A DNA stretch of 38,796 nt from Streptosporangiaceae bacterium (lineage in GTDB: Bacteria; Actinomycetota; Actinomycetes; Streptosporangiales; Streptosporangiaceae). The stretch is from positions 1 through 38,796 of the forward strand of contig JAFARZ010000041.1 in assembly GCA_019245115.1 (NCBI GenBank), given 5' to 3'. Below are positions 1-8,297 of this stretch, piece after piece. Under the pieces are notes generated by a model. The model was not told the origin of the DNA, made no database searches, and worked only from the letters and a program-made list of their open reading frames with translations. Every line of letters starts with the position of its first letter. The stretch's first letter is position 1. Position numbers and translations under genes: made by a program.

Positions 1-1895
1 CCGTCCTTTGAGGTCAGGACGACCACCGCGTCATACAGCACCGACGGGCCGCCGTCGATCTTCTGGTCAGCGGGCAGTCGTGCGCCGTTGCCGACGTCGA
101 TGCCCCCGACGGTAGGCGCGACGAGCTCCACGTTGACGTGCTCGCGCTGGGCCGCCGATCGTAGCTGCTCGAGGACCGCCGCATCGATCCCGTTCGTGAC
201 CAGAACTCCGATCTTCCGCCCGGCGAAGCTGTCCGGGCCATTGCGCAGGATGCTGAGCGCCGGGGAGGCGGGCAGGTCAGCGACCGGCTCGCGGGCCGGA
301 GTGAGCGGCGCGGGCAGCTCGGTAAGGCCGAGACCACCGGCGACCGCGCGCGCCAGGTCTTCGTGCACGTTGCGCAGCCCAGCCACCATCCGGGTCCGGA
401 TCTCCACCCGGTCGCACTTGCTCAGCTCGAAGACGAACGCGTCGATCAGGTGCCGCTGCTCGACCTCGGTCTGGCTGATGAAGAACTGCCGGGCCTGACT
501 GTAGTGGTCCGCGAAGCTCTCCGGCCGTAGCCGCCGTTTCGGGCCTGAGTCGTTGCTGAGATCCCCGCCTGGATGACTGCTGAACCCCGCGGCCGGGTCC
601 TCCCGCGGACCGCCTTCCTGTGCGCCCCACGAGTTCGGCTCATAATTCGCCCGGGTCCGCGGGCCGTACATGGCCATGAAGCCGTCCTGCTGGAAGTTCG
701 CGAACGGGCACTTCGGCGCGTTGATCGGCAGGTGGGTGAAGTTCGTGCTGTTGAACCGGTTGAGCTGAGTGTCCAGATAGGAGAAGTTCCGGCCCTGAAG
801 CAGCGGGTCGTTGGTGAAATCGATGCCCGGCACGACGTTGCCGGTGTGAAAGGCCACCTGTTCGGTATCGGCGAAGAAGTTCTGCGGCATCCGGTCGAGC
901 ACGAGCCGCCCCACCCGCCGGACCGGGACCTCCTCCTCCGGGATGATCTTGGTTGGGTCGAGGATGTCGAAGCCGAACCGGTCGGCGAACTCGTCGTCGA
1001 ACAGCTGGAGCCCGAGTTCCCACTCGGGGAAGCTGCCTTCGCTGATGGCCTGCCAGAGATCACGCCGGTGGAAGTCCGGATCCGCGCCGTTGATCTTGAG
1101 CGCTTCGTTCCACACCACCGACTGCATGCCCTGGCTCGGCTTCCAGTGGAACTTGACGAAGGTCGACCGTCCCGCCGCGGTGACCAGACGGAACGTGTGG
1201 ACCCCGAAGCCTTCCATGAACCGGAACGAGCGCGGAATGGCCCGATCGGACATGATCCACATCAGCATGTGCGTCGACTCCGGCATCAGCGACACGAAGT
1301 CCCAGAAGTTGTCATGGGCGGTCTGCGCCTGCGGGAACTCCCGGTCGGGCTCCTGCTTGGCCGCGTGGACCACGTCGGGGAACTTCATCGCGTCCTGGAT
1401 AAAGAACACCGGGATGTTGTTGCCGACCAGATCCCAGTTGCCCTCTCGGGTGTAGAACTTCGTCGCGAAGCCCCGGACATCGCGGGCCAGGTCAGATGAC
1501 CCCTTGTTGCCGGCCACCGTGGAGAACCGGACGAACACCGGAGTGCGCAGACCGGCCTCGGAGAACAGGTCGGCCCGGGTGAGATCGGCCAGCGGCTCGT
1601 AGTTCTCGAAGTAGCCGTGGGCTCCGTAACCGCGAGCGTGCACCACGCGCTCCGGGATCCGCTCGTGATCGAAGTGGGTGATCTTCTCGCGGAAGTGGAA
1701 ATCCTCCAGCGCGTCGGGCCCGCGTTCGCCCACGCGCAGCGTATTCTGGTCATCGCTGACCACCGCGCCCTGCTGGGTGGTCAGCGGAGGTACGCCGTCA
1801 CCGGCCACCTGATGCGTCTCGCCCCCGTGGCCTCGCTCAATCTGCTGGTCACCGTAGTCCACCCGCTGCCGGAGTGGCTCATTCTCCGTCGTCAT
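1..1895 (-). CDS. katE: Large-subunit catalase (HPII type), 3' end cut by window
   Basis: Haem catalase that breaks down hydrogen peroxide to water and oxygen in the cytoplasm. Reading back from ATG at 1895, the open frame runs about 631 codons to the window edge. Visible family motifs are the distal-histidine segment [23 protein letters not shown], the NWDLVGNN segment, and the haem-tyrosine segment RNFSYLDTQ. After the core there is a second domain (from about base 240 down to 1) reading [15 protein letters not shown] and YDAVVVLTS, which matches the DJ-1/PfpI-like C-terminal domain of the roughly 750-residue large catalases; small-subunit catalases (about 480 residues) lack it. About 100 residues are therefore probably missing beyond the window. 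It is divergent from a MarR regulator, which is a plausible regulator of it (inference). Confidence 0.95.
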   Translation of the reverse strand, partial: MTTENEPLRQRVDYGDQQIERGHGGETHQVAGDGVPPLTTQQGAVVSDDQNTLRVGERGPDALEDFHFREKITHFDHERIPERVVHARGYGAHGYFENYEPLADLTRADLFSEAGLRTPVFVRFSTVAGNKGSSDLARDVRGFATKFYTREGNWDLVGNNIPVFFIQDAMKFPDVVHAAKQEPDREFPQAQTAHDNFWDFVSLMPESTHMLMWIMSDRAIPRSFRFMEGFGVHTFRLVTAAGRSTFVKFHWKPSQGMQSVVWNEALKINGADPDFHRRDLWQAISEGSFPEWELGLQLFDDEFADRFGFDILDPTKIIPEEEVPVRRVGRLVLDRMPQNFFADTEQVAFHTGNVVPGIDFTNDPLLQGRNFSYLDTQLNRFNSTNFTHLPINAPKCPFANFQQDGFMAMYGPRTRANYEPNSWGAQEGGPREDPAAGFSSHPGGDLSNDSGPKRRLRPESFADHYSQARQFFISQTEVEQRHLIDAFVFELSKCDRVEIRTRMVAGLRNVHEDLARAVAGGLGLTELPAPLTPAREPVADLPASPALSILRNGPDSFAGRKIGVLVTNGIDAAVLEQLRSAAQREHVNVELVAPTVGGIDVGNGARLPADQKIDGGPSVLYDAVVVLTSKD

Positions 1896-2078
1896 GTTAC
1901 TGCCTCACTTCTGTCCACGTCTGCCCGCGTCGGCTCGAATCTTCGGCCGCTACCCAGCCGACCCGGACGTTATGCCGGACGATGCGGCGGAAACGACGCG
2001 TGGAGGTGAAACCACCGCCGTTCGCTGTAATGTGTTTTCTTTTCATTGGAGATACCAACGGATCGTTAAGCTGGCGAT
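1896..2078. promoter_or_regulatory. Divergent catalase/MarR promoter region
   Basis: 183 bases separate the outward-facing starts of the catalase and the MarR gene, so both promoters must lie here. The stretch near 2030-2070 is visibly richer in A+T than its surroundings. A short dyad AACG-GAT-CGTT lies at about 2058-2068, close to the MarR start, and could be an operator half-site pair, but it is too short to be convincing. Confidence 0.4.
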
Positions 2079-2081
2079 GTG

Positions 2082-2531
2082 ATGGCTGGTGACGACACCC
2101 GGCCGGCGCGGCTGATGGCCAAGCCGAGCTGGCTGATCAGCGAGACATCGCGGCACGCCCACCGGCTGCTGACCGAGAAGCTGGCCAGCGTGAACTCGCG
2201 CGGTTACCACTACCGGCTGCTGGCCGCCCTGGAGGAGTTCGGGCCGGACAGCCAGGCGCGGCTCGGTCGCCACACCGGCATGGACCGCAGCGACGTGGTC
2301 GCGGCGGTCAACGAACTCGCCGACCGGGGCTTCGCCGAACGGTCACCCGACCCCGCCGACGGGCGGCGCAACGTCATCACGATCACCCCGGCCGGCCTCG
2401 CCCAGCTGGAGCGGCTCGACAGCGTGCTGACCGACGTCCAGGGCGAGTTGCTGGCCCCGCTCTCCCCTGCCGAACGCGAGCAGCTGGCCCGGCTCCTGAC
2501 CCGCGTACTGGAGCATCACGCCGATGACTGA
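2082..2531 (+). CDS. MarR-family transcriptional regulator
   Basis: Winged-helix dimeric DNA-binding regulator of about 149 residues, the usual MarR size. The middle of the protein carries the MarR recognition region (QARLGRHTGMDRSDVVAAVN) followed by the wing motif FAERSPDPADGRRNVITITP and the helix AGLAQLERLD, an order typical of MarR/OhrR proteins. The start could be GTG at 2079 or the adjacent ATG at 2082; the ATG is preferred. Its divergent position to the large catalase suggests control of an oxidative or xenobiotic response, but no conserved redox cysteine is visible in the protein, so peroxide sensing of the OhrR type is unlikely. The ligand is unknown. Confidence 0.9.
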   Translation: MAGDDTRPARLMAKPSWLISETSRHAHRLLTEKLASVNSRGYHYRLLAALEEFGPDSQARLGRHTGMDRSDVVAAVNELADRGFAERSPDPADGRRNVITITPAGLAQLERLDSVLTDVQGELLAPLSPAEREQLARLLTRVLEHHADD

Positions 2532-2538
2532 GGTGGGC

Positions 2539-3171
2539 TCAGCGTGCCTCGATCCAGCCGTACCGCATACGCCCGGTCAGCCGCACGCCGAGGATAGGCG
2601 GCGCGCCCGGCTGGGCGCTCTCGCCGATCTTGACGTCGGTGTAGCGCACAGCCAGGGATTCGGCGTCGACGAAAATGCCCGGCTTGGTCACCAGTACCAG
2701 GGAGCCGCCGCGCATGTGCAGGTCGATGCGCAGCGTGTCGTACATGATCATCGCGTCGGTGAAGTCCAGCATCACGTCACACCACGACGAGCGCAGGTAC
2801 AGGCGCCGGGGGACCGCCCACCGGCCGCCGCGGCGGATCGAGCCACCCCGCTGATCGATCCTCAGCACGTCTTCGTAGCGGCCCGCGACTCCTCGGACGA
2901 CCGGGGGGTCTGGCGGGGCCGGCCGGGCCGGCGGGGCCGGCTGGCCTGGCGGGGCCACCAGGTCGGCGGTCAGCGCGGCGAGATCACCGAACGTGCGGGC
3001 GGACAGGGCGGCTTCCAGGCGCTCCTCGAACTCCTCGGCGGTGAGCCGGCCGTCCCCGGCAGCGGCGCGGAGCACGTCCATGACCTGGTCCCGGTCCGCG
3101 TCGGAAGCGCGCAAGCTACTCCAGGCAACGCGCTCGGAAGACTCACCGCCCGGCGGATAACCTGACGGCAC
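2539..3171 (-). CDS. DUF1707 domain protein
   Basis: A 210-residue protein beginning at GTG with AGGAGG four bases upstream. Residues of about 18-70 (LRASDADRDQVMDVLRAAAG, then GRLTAEEFEERLEAALSART, then DLAALTADL) are a clear DUF1707 domain, a short actinobacterial module usually found at the N-terminus of membrane or cell-wall related proteins. A proline-rich linker (PGQPAPPARPAPPDPP) leads to a soluble beta-rich C-terminal part with no membrane segment visible. The role is unknown. It converges with the MarR gene, whose stop is only 7 bases from its own. Confidence 0.85.
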   Translation of the reverse strand: MPSGYPPGGESSERVAWSSLRASDADRDQVMDVLRAAAGDGRLTAEEFEERLEAALSARTFGDLAALTADLVAPPGQPAPPARPAPPDPPVVRGVAGRYEDVLRIDQRGGSIRRGGRWAVPRRLYLRSSWCDVMLDFTDAMIMYDTLRIDLHMRGGSLVLVTKPGIFVDAESLAVRYTDVKIGESAQPGAPPILGVRLTGRMRYGWIEAR

Positions 3172-3252
3172 ATCCCCTCCTGTTCCGCTGGCAGCTCGGC
3201 AACCGCATGCCGGCGCGAGCCGACAGACCTACATTAACCCCGCGGTTGCCGG

Positions 3253-4305
3253 TTAGCGGCGTCCCCCGGGCTCGCCGTAGTCGAACGGCAGGGCCTGTAG
3301 CTCAGCCACGGGGATCTGGGTCAGGACGTATTGCCAGTCGCCGGGCGGGAGCAGGTTCTGCGGGTCCATCAGGGCCGGGTAGGGGTTCACGCCGCCGTGG
3401 GCCGCCTCGTAGGGCCGTGGGTCCTCCGCCATGGTGACCATGGCACCGCCCATATCGGTGAGGATCAACCCGTACTTCTGCATCGCCCGCGCGATGGTCC
3501 GCGCCGCCGGGCTGTACAGCGTGTTCACGTCGAACGAGGGATTCAGCCGGAAGCGCTGCCCTTCGCAGGGGATGTTACTGCCGGTGGCGTTCCCGTCGTC
3601 GCGGCTGGCGGGCCAGGAGAAGCAGTTCGCCTGAGGGTTAGGGATGATCAGGTTGATCGCGTGGTCGATATTGCCGCGCTGCAACTCGGAGATCCGGATG
3701 GTGAACGCGCCGAGCGGCAGTCCAGAAGCCGACGCACCCAGCGGGTTCTTGAAGATCCCGGGGTTTGCGGAGTAGTGCTTTATCTCGCCGCCCCAGCACG
3801 CCGACCAGTGGCCGCTGGCGTCCTTCTGCGCGCGCCAGAAGTCCCAGTAGGTGTCGGTGGACGGCTGGTAGATGGTGGTCGATTCGTCGGTGCCCTTCGA
3901 CACGATCAGGTTCGCGGGCGTGGGCACCGCGGCCAGCGAGGGGGCGATCACCGACGCGAGCTGCGGCATGTTCAGGCAGTTGGAGTAGGTCCAGCGCTGC
4001 ACGCGGGTATTCCGCCCGACGTAGAAGACGGGCGTCGAGAACGTGTCGGTGTTGACGCCCCAGATGCCTGCGTGAGTCTGCTGCTCTTGCTGGATGTAGG
4101 CCACGAGGGCCGCGGAGTCCGGGGCCAGTCGCACGTTGGCCGGCAGCGGCGTGTTCCACGGACCGGTCCGCGCGAACCCGTTGTCCGGCCTGGCGTGCCG
4201 CCGCACGTCCTGGCCGCCCTGGCCGGCCAGGGCGGAACCGGAGCAGACGGTCAGCGCGAGCGAGACGGCCGCTGTGACGGATACCCACCTTGCGCGTGCA
4301 CGCAT
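3253..4305 (-). CDS. Secreted protein of unknown function
   Basis: About 350 residues from ATG at 4305, which is preceded by GGGGAGAG; longer in-frame extensions upstream to 4533 lack signal features and are not used. Residues 1-27 form a classic signal peptide (RARARW, hydrophobic stretch, ALA cleavage). The mature part contains four cysteines (in YSNCLNMP, SACWGG, ANCFSWP, NIPCEGQ) that could make two disulphides, and many aromatic residues. No family or catalytic motif is recognised. It is probably exported and active outside the cell; a carbohydrate-related role would be only a guess. Confidence 0.75.
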   Translation of the reverse strand: MRARARWVSVTAAVSLALTVCSGSALAGQGGQDVRRHARPDNGFARTGPWNTPLPANVRLAPDSAALVAYIQQEQQTHAGIWGVNTDTFSTPVFYVGRNTRVQRWTYSNCLNMPQLASVIAPSLAAVPTPANLIVSKGTDESTTIYQPSTDTYWDFWRAQKDASGHWSACWGGEIKHYSANPGIFKNPLGASASGLPLGAFTIRISELQRGNIDHAINLIIPNPQANCFSWPASRDDGNATGSNIPCEGQRFRLNPSFDVNTLYSPAARTIARAMQKYGLILTDMGGAMVTMAEDPRPYEAAHGGVNPYPALMDPQNLLPPGDWQYVLTQIPVAELQALPFDYGEPGGRR

Positions 4306-4494
4306 CTCTCCCCGCCCCTTCCTCGCGGCTACGCGAAGCTGGCCGGAGCGTACCCCGTGCGGCGGCCTCGCGGCCCGGGCCATCGCTGGCCGGCTTCGCC
4401 GCGCCGTCGCGTGCCTGGTGACCGCACCCGATAGGTCCGGTGCGCGGCGGGCCGGGATGTAACTTTCAAGGCCATGGCGCCCGCCGGGCCGCCG
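4306..4494. promoter_or_regulatory. Upstream region of secreted protein gene
   Basis: This non-coding stretch lies upstream of the minus-strand secreted protein gene and should hold its promoter. I see no clear -10/-35 pair. Open frames that cross it lack a ribosome site and signal-peptide logic. Confidence 0.35.
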
Positions 4495-4543
4495 GAAACG
4501 CATCATGATCCGGCCGGCGACCGGCCGGATCATGATGCGTTTC
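4495..4543 (-). terminator. Perfect 23-base inverted repeat, probable terminator of the HAF gene
   Basis: Bases 4495-4517 and 4521-4543 are exact reverse complements with a three-base loop (CGA). It lies 25 bases past the stop codon of the minus-strand HAF gene, so an RNA hairpin terminator is the simplest reading. No U-tract follows on the minus strand, which is common in high-G+C actinobacteria. The inner part GATCCGGCCGG is itself palindrome-rich, so a protein-binding or cruciform role cannot be excluded. Confidence 0.7.
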
Positions 4544-4568
4544 GATGGCTACACCCAGACGCTGTTTA

Positions 4569-5684
4569 TCAGCTGACCGGAGTGAGCTCGAAGCCGACGT
4601 TCTGCCCCGAGCTGTTGATGGTCGCGTCGCCGACGATCACGCCGTTGCTGTTGATGCCGTTGGCGATCGTCAGCGTCACGCCGGAGCCGGCCGGGATCAG
4701 CGTGTTCAGGTTGACCGAGTGCCCGCTGGCGAAGGCGAACGCGTCGCCGTTGCCGTCCCCGCCGACGATCACACCGCTGTCGTTGACCGCCTTGGCCTCG
4801 GCGTCGTTATTGGTTTCACCGGGTACGTTGAGGTCGGTCACCTTGCCGTTGACGAACTCCACGGCGTGCTCGTTGAAGTCGGTCGCGCTGATGGAGAAGC
4901 CAACGGCCAGGCCGTTGTTGTTGACGGCGAGCGCCTGGGTCGTAGAGCTGCCGGGCAGTCCGCCGAGGCTGGTGATCTTGCCGTTCTGCCATTTCGCGGC
5001 GACTTCGTTGTCGGCGCTGTTCACCGCGCTGCCGACGATGAGGTTGTTGTTGTTGACCGCGATCGGGTTGGAGTTCGTGCTGCCGAACGATCCGCCGCCA
5101 CCGGGAAGGCCGGGAAGCTTGGTGACCGTGCTGCCCTGGACGGTGAATCCGTCGCCGATGCTCCCGTCGGTGAGCGCGACAACGATCAGACCGTGATCAT
5201 TGATCCCGTTCGCGACCGTGTCGCTGCCGGTGAAGCCGACGGCCTTGTCGATCGCCGGCTGGAGGTCGGTCGGCGTCGTCCCGCCCGGCCATTCGATGGC
5301 CTGCGTCGGATTGTCGACCGAGTTGGCGGTGAAGCTGCCCACTACGTCACCGTTGTTGTTCATCATCTCGGGGAACGATCCGAACTGGGTTGCCTCATCG
5401 GAGGGCGCGCCGAGGAATGTCGCGGCGCTGGCCCGGGCGGGCAGCACGAAGCCCGTCTGTACCCCGGCCTGCTCGCCGGTGCCGAAGATCTCGCCGCTGT
5501 TGTTGATGCCGAACACGTCCGCGCCGGGGACCGTGCTGGCGTTGATCAAGGTGAGCTTGTAGGCGGTGGCGATTCCGCTGGTGGTGGCCGCGTGCGCGGG
5601 AGCGCCAAGCGCCATACCGGCCGTCACCGCCGCTGCGAGAGCCAGGGCGCCGACGGCAAGACGCCGGCGACTTGGATTCGTCAT
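4569..5684 (-). CDS. Secreted HAF-repeat protein
   Basis: 371 residues from ATG at 5684 with AAAGGAAAGAG upstream. Residues 1-32 are a signal peptide (SRRRLAVGALALAAAVTAGMA, cleavage near AHA). The mature part is a series of imperfect repeats of about 40-50 residues with cores such as GINNSGEIFG, MNNNGDVVGS, GINDHGLIVV, AVNNNNLIVGSA, AVNNNGLAVG, AVNDSGVIVGG and GINSNGVIVGD, which is the pattern of the HAF extracellular repeat family (predicted beta-propeller-like). The function of this family is unknown. The BlaI-type operator at 5733-5749 lies 49 bases upstream of its start, suggesting that it is controlled together with the divergent blaI operon. Confidence 0.85.
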   Translation of the reverse strand: MTNPSRRRLAVGALALAAAVTAGMALGAPAHAATTSGIATAYKLTLINASTVPGADVFGINNSGEIFGTGEQAGVQTGFVLPARASAATFLGAPSDEATQFGSFPEMMNNNGDVVGSFTANSVDNPTQAIEWPGGTTPTDLQPAIDKAVGFTGSDTVANGINDHGLIVVALTDGSIGDGFTVQGSTVTKLPGLPGGGGSFGSTNSNPIAVNNNNLIVGSAVNSADNEVAAKWQNGKITSLGGLPGSSTTQALAVNNNGLAVGFSISATDFNEHAVEFVNGKVTDLNVPGETNNDAEAKAVNDSGVIVGGDGNGDAFAFASGHSVNLNTLIPAGSGVTLTIANGINSNGVIVGDATINSSGQNVGFELTPVS

Positions 5685-5732
5685 GGATGCTCTTTCCTTT
5701 CGGTAGCCCGGTCTCGGTAGCTATGACCTATC

Positions 5733-5749
5733 TACTAAGACACTTAGTA
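5733..5749. promoter_or_regulatory. BlaI/MecI-type operator 1
   Basis: Perfect dyad TACTAAG-ACA-CTTAGTA (7-base arms). BlaI/MecI repressors are known to bind TAC/GTA dyads of this kind. It sits between the divergent HAF and blaI genes and could control both. Confidence 0.75.
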
Positions 5750-5813
5750 CTACGAAAGTTAGGAGCAACCGGTTCGGCTGCGACAGTGCGATCTGTATCA
5801 CACGCGTATGCGA

Positions 5814-5825
5814 TACTACGTAGTA
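5814..5825. promoter_or_regulatory. BlaI/MecI-type operator 2
   Basis: Perfect 12-base palindrome TACTACGTAGTA ending 8 bases before the blaI start and abutting its ribosome site. It matches the BlaI/MecI operator core and implies autorepression. Confidence 0.75.
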
Positions 5826-5833
5826 GAAAGGAC

Positions 5834-6247
5834 ATGCGGATGCGGCGTTTCGGCGAACTGGAAGCGGTGATCATGGACCTGCTGTGGCAGCGGGGCACTC
5901 CGGCGCTGGTGAGGGACGTGGTCGAGGACCTCCAGCGAGACCGCACGCTGGCCTACACCACCGTGATGACCGTGATGGAGAACCTGCACCGCAAGGGCTG
6001 GCTTCGCCGGGAACGGGACGGCCGCGCCTGGCGGTACGAGCCCACCGGCTCCCGGTCCGGGTACACCGCCGCGCTGATGAACGAGGCACTGAGCACCAGT
6101 GCGGACCGCCGCAGCGCGCTGACCCATTTCGTCCTGCAGATGAACCCGCGCGACGCGGCGGCACTGCGCGAGGCCCTCGACCTGCTCAGCCAGCCGCCGG
6201 ACGACACCGCACCGCACCGCCGCCTGCCGGAGGACGCCGGCCAGTGA
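5834..6247 (+). CDS. blaI: BlaI/MecI/CopY-family repressor
   Basis: Winged-helix repressor of 137 residues, the usual size. ATG at 5834 is chosen because AGAAAGGA lies just upstream; the longer frame from 5672 would run through both operators. Family features: GELEAVIMDLLWQRGTPALV at the N-terminus, the recognition helix region LAYTTVMTVMENLHRKGWL, and the wing GRAWRYEP, followed by a C-terminal dimerisation region. In the known systems a BlaI dimer blocks transcription until it is cleaved after a BlaR1/MecR1-type membrane protease is triggered by a beta-lactam. The next gene overlaps by four bases (GTGA) and encodes such a protease, so the two are co-translated. Confidence 0.93.
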   Translation: MRMRRFGELEAVIMDLLWQRGTPALVRDVVEDLQRDRTLAYTTVMTVMENLHRKGWLRRERDGRAWRYEPTGSRSGYTAALMNEALSTSADRRSALTHFVLQMNPRDAAALREALDLLSQPPDDTAPHRRLPEDAGQ

Positions 6248-7305
6248 CAATCGCCGCCATCCTGATCGCGTACGCGGCCCTCGCCGGCACACTGGGCGGC
6301 GGACTGCTGCGCCGCGGGCCGTGGGCAGCCCGCGCGCCGCTGCCCGGCATCATCATCTGGCTCGCCGCCGCCTGGTCGGTGATCGCCGCCGGCGTGCTGG
6401 CCAGCCTGTCCCTGGCGGTCGACTCGACCGCCATCGGCGGCCAGCTCAGCCGCGTGATCGGCGCCTGCGTGATCAGGCTCCGGTCCGCCTACGCTACGCC
6501 GGGCGGTCGCTCGGTGGCCTGGCCGAGCCTCGCCGTCACCGCCATCATCCTGGTCTGGGCCGCCGCGGCCGTCGCCCGTTACCTCGGCACAGACCGCCGG
6601 CTCGCGCTCCGGCATGCCGAGACGGCGCGCCTGGTCGGGCGCAGGGATCCCGCGCTCGGGGCGGTTCTCCTCGATCACGCGGTCCCAGCCGCGTACTGCG
6701 TGGCGAGCCGGCCCCCCACGGTCGTCGTAACCAGCGGCGCCCTCCGCGCTCTCGACGCCACCCAGCTAGCCGCCGTCCTCGCGCACGAGCACGCGCATCT
6801 TCGAGCCCATCATCAACTGCTGCGAGCCATAGCCAGGATCGCTCGCCGCACGGCCCCGTTCCTGCCGCTGCTCCGCCATGCCGACGAGCAGATAACAAGG
6901 CTGATCGAGCTGCACGCCGACGACGCGGCCTCCCGGGTAAGCGGCCCCGCCCCGCTAGCGGCCGCGCTGGCCATCCTGGCCAGCGCCACTCCGCCGGATC
7001 AGTCGTCCGGCGTGGCAGGCATGTACGACGTGCCGGGCGTGCCGGGCGTCTCCGGCATGCCGGGCGTGTCCGGCGAGCCCGGCGAGCCCGGCTTGCCCGG
7101 CGAGCCCGGCGTGCCTGGCCTGTCGGCGACGAGCGCAGACGTGCTCCAGCGGATACGCCGCCTACTCAGCCCGGTCGCTCCGGTCAGCCCGCTCCGCCGC
7201 CGCCTGCTCGGCGCCGCCGCCCTTACCCTGGCCGTCGGCCCGATCCTGCTATCCCTGCTCCCCGCGATCGTCGCCCTCGCGCTCGGCAAAGTCCCCGCGC
7301 ATTAA
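6244..7305 (+). CDS. M56-family (BlaR1-like) membrane metalloprotease
   Basis: 353 residues from GTG at 6244, overlapping the blaI stop. Hydrophobic segments are at the N-terminus (two), near residues 95-115 and at the C-terminus, so it is a polytopic membrane protein. The zinc motif HEHAH is at residues 181-185 (HExxH with catalytic Glu182) and a third ligand candidate is in ELHADD (Glu222). There is no penicillin-binding sensor domain, so this is the short M56 type that accompanies BlaI in actinobacteria. Unusually, residues 263-294 form a Pro-Gly triplet run (VPGVPGVSGMPGVSG, GEPGEPGLPGEPGVPG) like collagen. Probable role: intramembrane sensing and cleavage of BlaI. Confidence 0.9.
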   Translation: MTIAAILIAYAALAGTLGGGLLRRGPWAARAPLPGIIIWLAAAWSVIAAGVLASLSLAVDSTAIGGQLSRVIGACVIRLRSAYATPGGRSVAWPSLAVTAIILVWAAAAVARYLGTDRRLALRHAETARLVGRRDPALGAVLLDHAVPAAYCVASRPPTVVVTSGALRALDATQLAAVLAHEHAHLRAHHQLLRAIARIARRTAPFLPLLRHADEQITRLIELHADDAASRVSGPAPLAAALAILASATPPDQSSGVAGMYDVPGVPGVSGMPGVSGEPGEPGLPGEPGVPGLSATSADVLQRIRRLLSPVAPVSPLRRRLLGAAALTLAVGPILLSLLPAIVALALGKVPAH

Positions 7306-7385
7306 CCAGCCGCTCTCGCGTATACATCGACTTGCTATGCTTTGTAATGCTAGGTGTCAAGGGCGGTCAGCGCGGAGGCGGAAAG

Positions 7386-8222
7386 GTGAAGCGGTCAGCG
7401 GCGGATGCGGCGATTTCCGTGCGCTGTTCACCGGTGGCGCTTCCCGGAAACCTGAGCCGGCAGTTCATGTACCGGCTGTACGCGTACAAGCTTCGCAGGC
7501 AGCTGGCCGGCAGCCGACTTCCCAGGCACGTTGGCATCATCATGGACGGTAACCGGCGTTGGGCTCGTCGGCAGGGCCTGGCCGATCCCAGCCTCGGTCA
7601 TAAGTACGGGGCCGATCACGTCGAGAACGTGCTGAACTGGTGCGAGAAGGCCGGTATCAGGCACGTCACCGTGTTCGTCTGTTCCACCGACAACCTCGCC
7701 AACCGCGGGGACGCCGAGGTCGCGTTTCTGATGCGGGTAATCGAGGAGGTCGTCGCCAGCAAGCTCAGCCGCGACCCCACCTGGCAGGTGCACATCGCCG
7801 GCGATCTCGACACCGTTCCGGACACGACGGCACAGGCGCTGAAGCGAGCCGTCGAGGCAAGCCGCGGCCGCACCACGGGCGCGCATGTCACGCTGGCGGT
7901 CGGCTACGGCGGCAGGAAGGAGGTCATCGATGCCTTCCGCGCTCTGCTGTACGAGCATGCCGAGAAGGGCACCACGCTAGCGGAACTGGCGGAGACGATC
8001 ACCCCTGGCGACGTCGCACGCCATCTCTACACCGCGGGCCAGCCCGATCCCGACCTGGTCATCCGCACCAGCGGCGAGATGCGGCTGTCGAACTTCCTGC
8101 TGTGGCAGAGCGCTTACTCCGAACTGTACTTCTGCGAGGCCTACTGGCCCGCCTTCCGGGAGATCGACTTCCTCCGCGCCCTCCGGAGCTTCGCCGCCAG
8201 GCAACGCCGCTACGGCCGCTAA
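7386..8222 (+). CDS. uppS: cis-Prenyltransferase (isoprenyl/undecaprenyl diphosphate synthase)
   Basis: 278 residues. It adds isoprene units in cis to an allylic diphosphate to make the polyprenyl carrier lipid for cell-wall glycans. GTG at 7386 is chosen because GGAGG (7374-7378) lies seven bases upstream; Met28 has no good site. Signature motifs: HVGIIMDGNRRWARRQG with the catalytic Asp54, and the C-terminal RTSGEMRLSNFLLWQ-AYSELYF. Actinomycetes usually have more than one such enzyme, and whether this one makes the main C50/C55 carrier or a shorter product cannot be told. Its place 80 bases after blaI-M56 hints that the carrier lipid supply is part of the same wall-stress response. Confidence 0.93.
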   Translation: MKRSAADAAISVRCSPVALPGNLSRQFMYRLYAYKLRRQLAGSRLPRHVGIIMDGNRRWARRQGLADPSLGHKYGADHVENVLNWCEKAGIRHVTVFVCSTDNLANRGDAEVAFLMRVIEEVVASKLSRDPTWQVHIAGDLDTVPDTTAQALKRAVEASRGRTTGAHVTLAVGYGGRKEVIDAFRALLYEHAEKGTTLAELAETITPGDVARHLYTAGQPDPDLVIRTSGEMRLSNFLLWQSAYSELYFCEAYWPAFREIDFLRALRSFAARQRRYGR

Positions 8223-8297
8223 AGGCGCAAGGGTCGCTAGGGTTGCTGCGGCCGCTACGGCCGCTGACCTGGCGAATGCCGTCGTGCTTGGCGTCAG

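Noticed and set aside
573..1499. 308-residue plus-strand frame
   Set aside because: Antisense shadow of the catalase gene; translation is Arg/Val/His-rich with no motif.
4545..5720. 391-residue plus-strand frame
   Set aside because: Antisense to the HAF-repeat gene, which has a signal peptide and repeat pattern.
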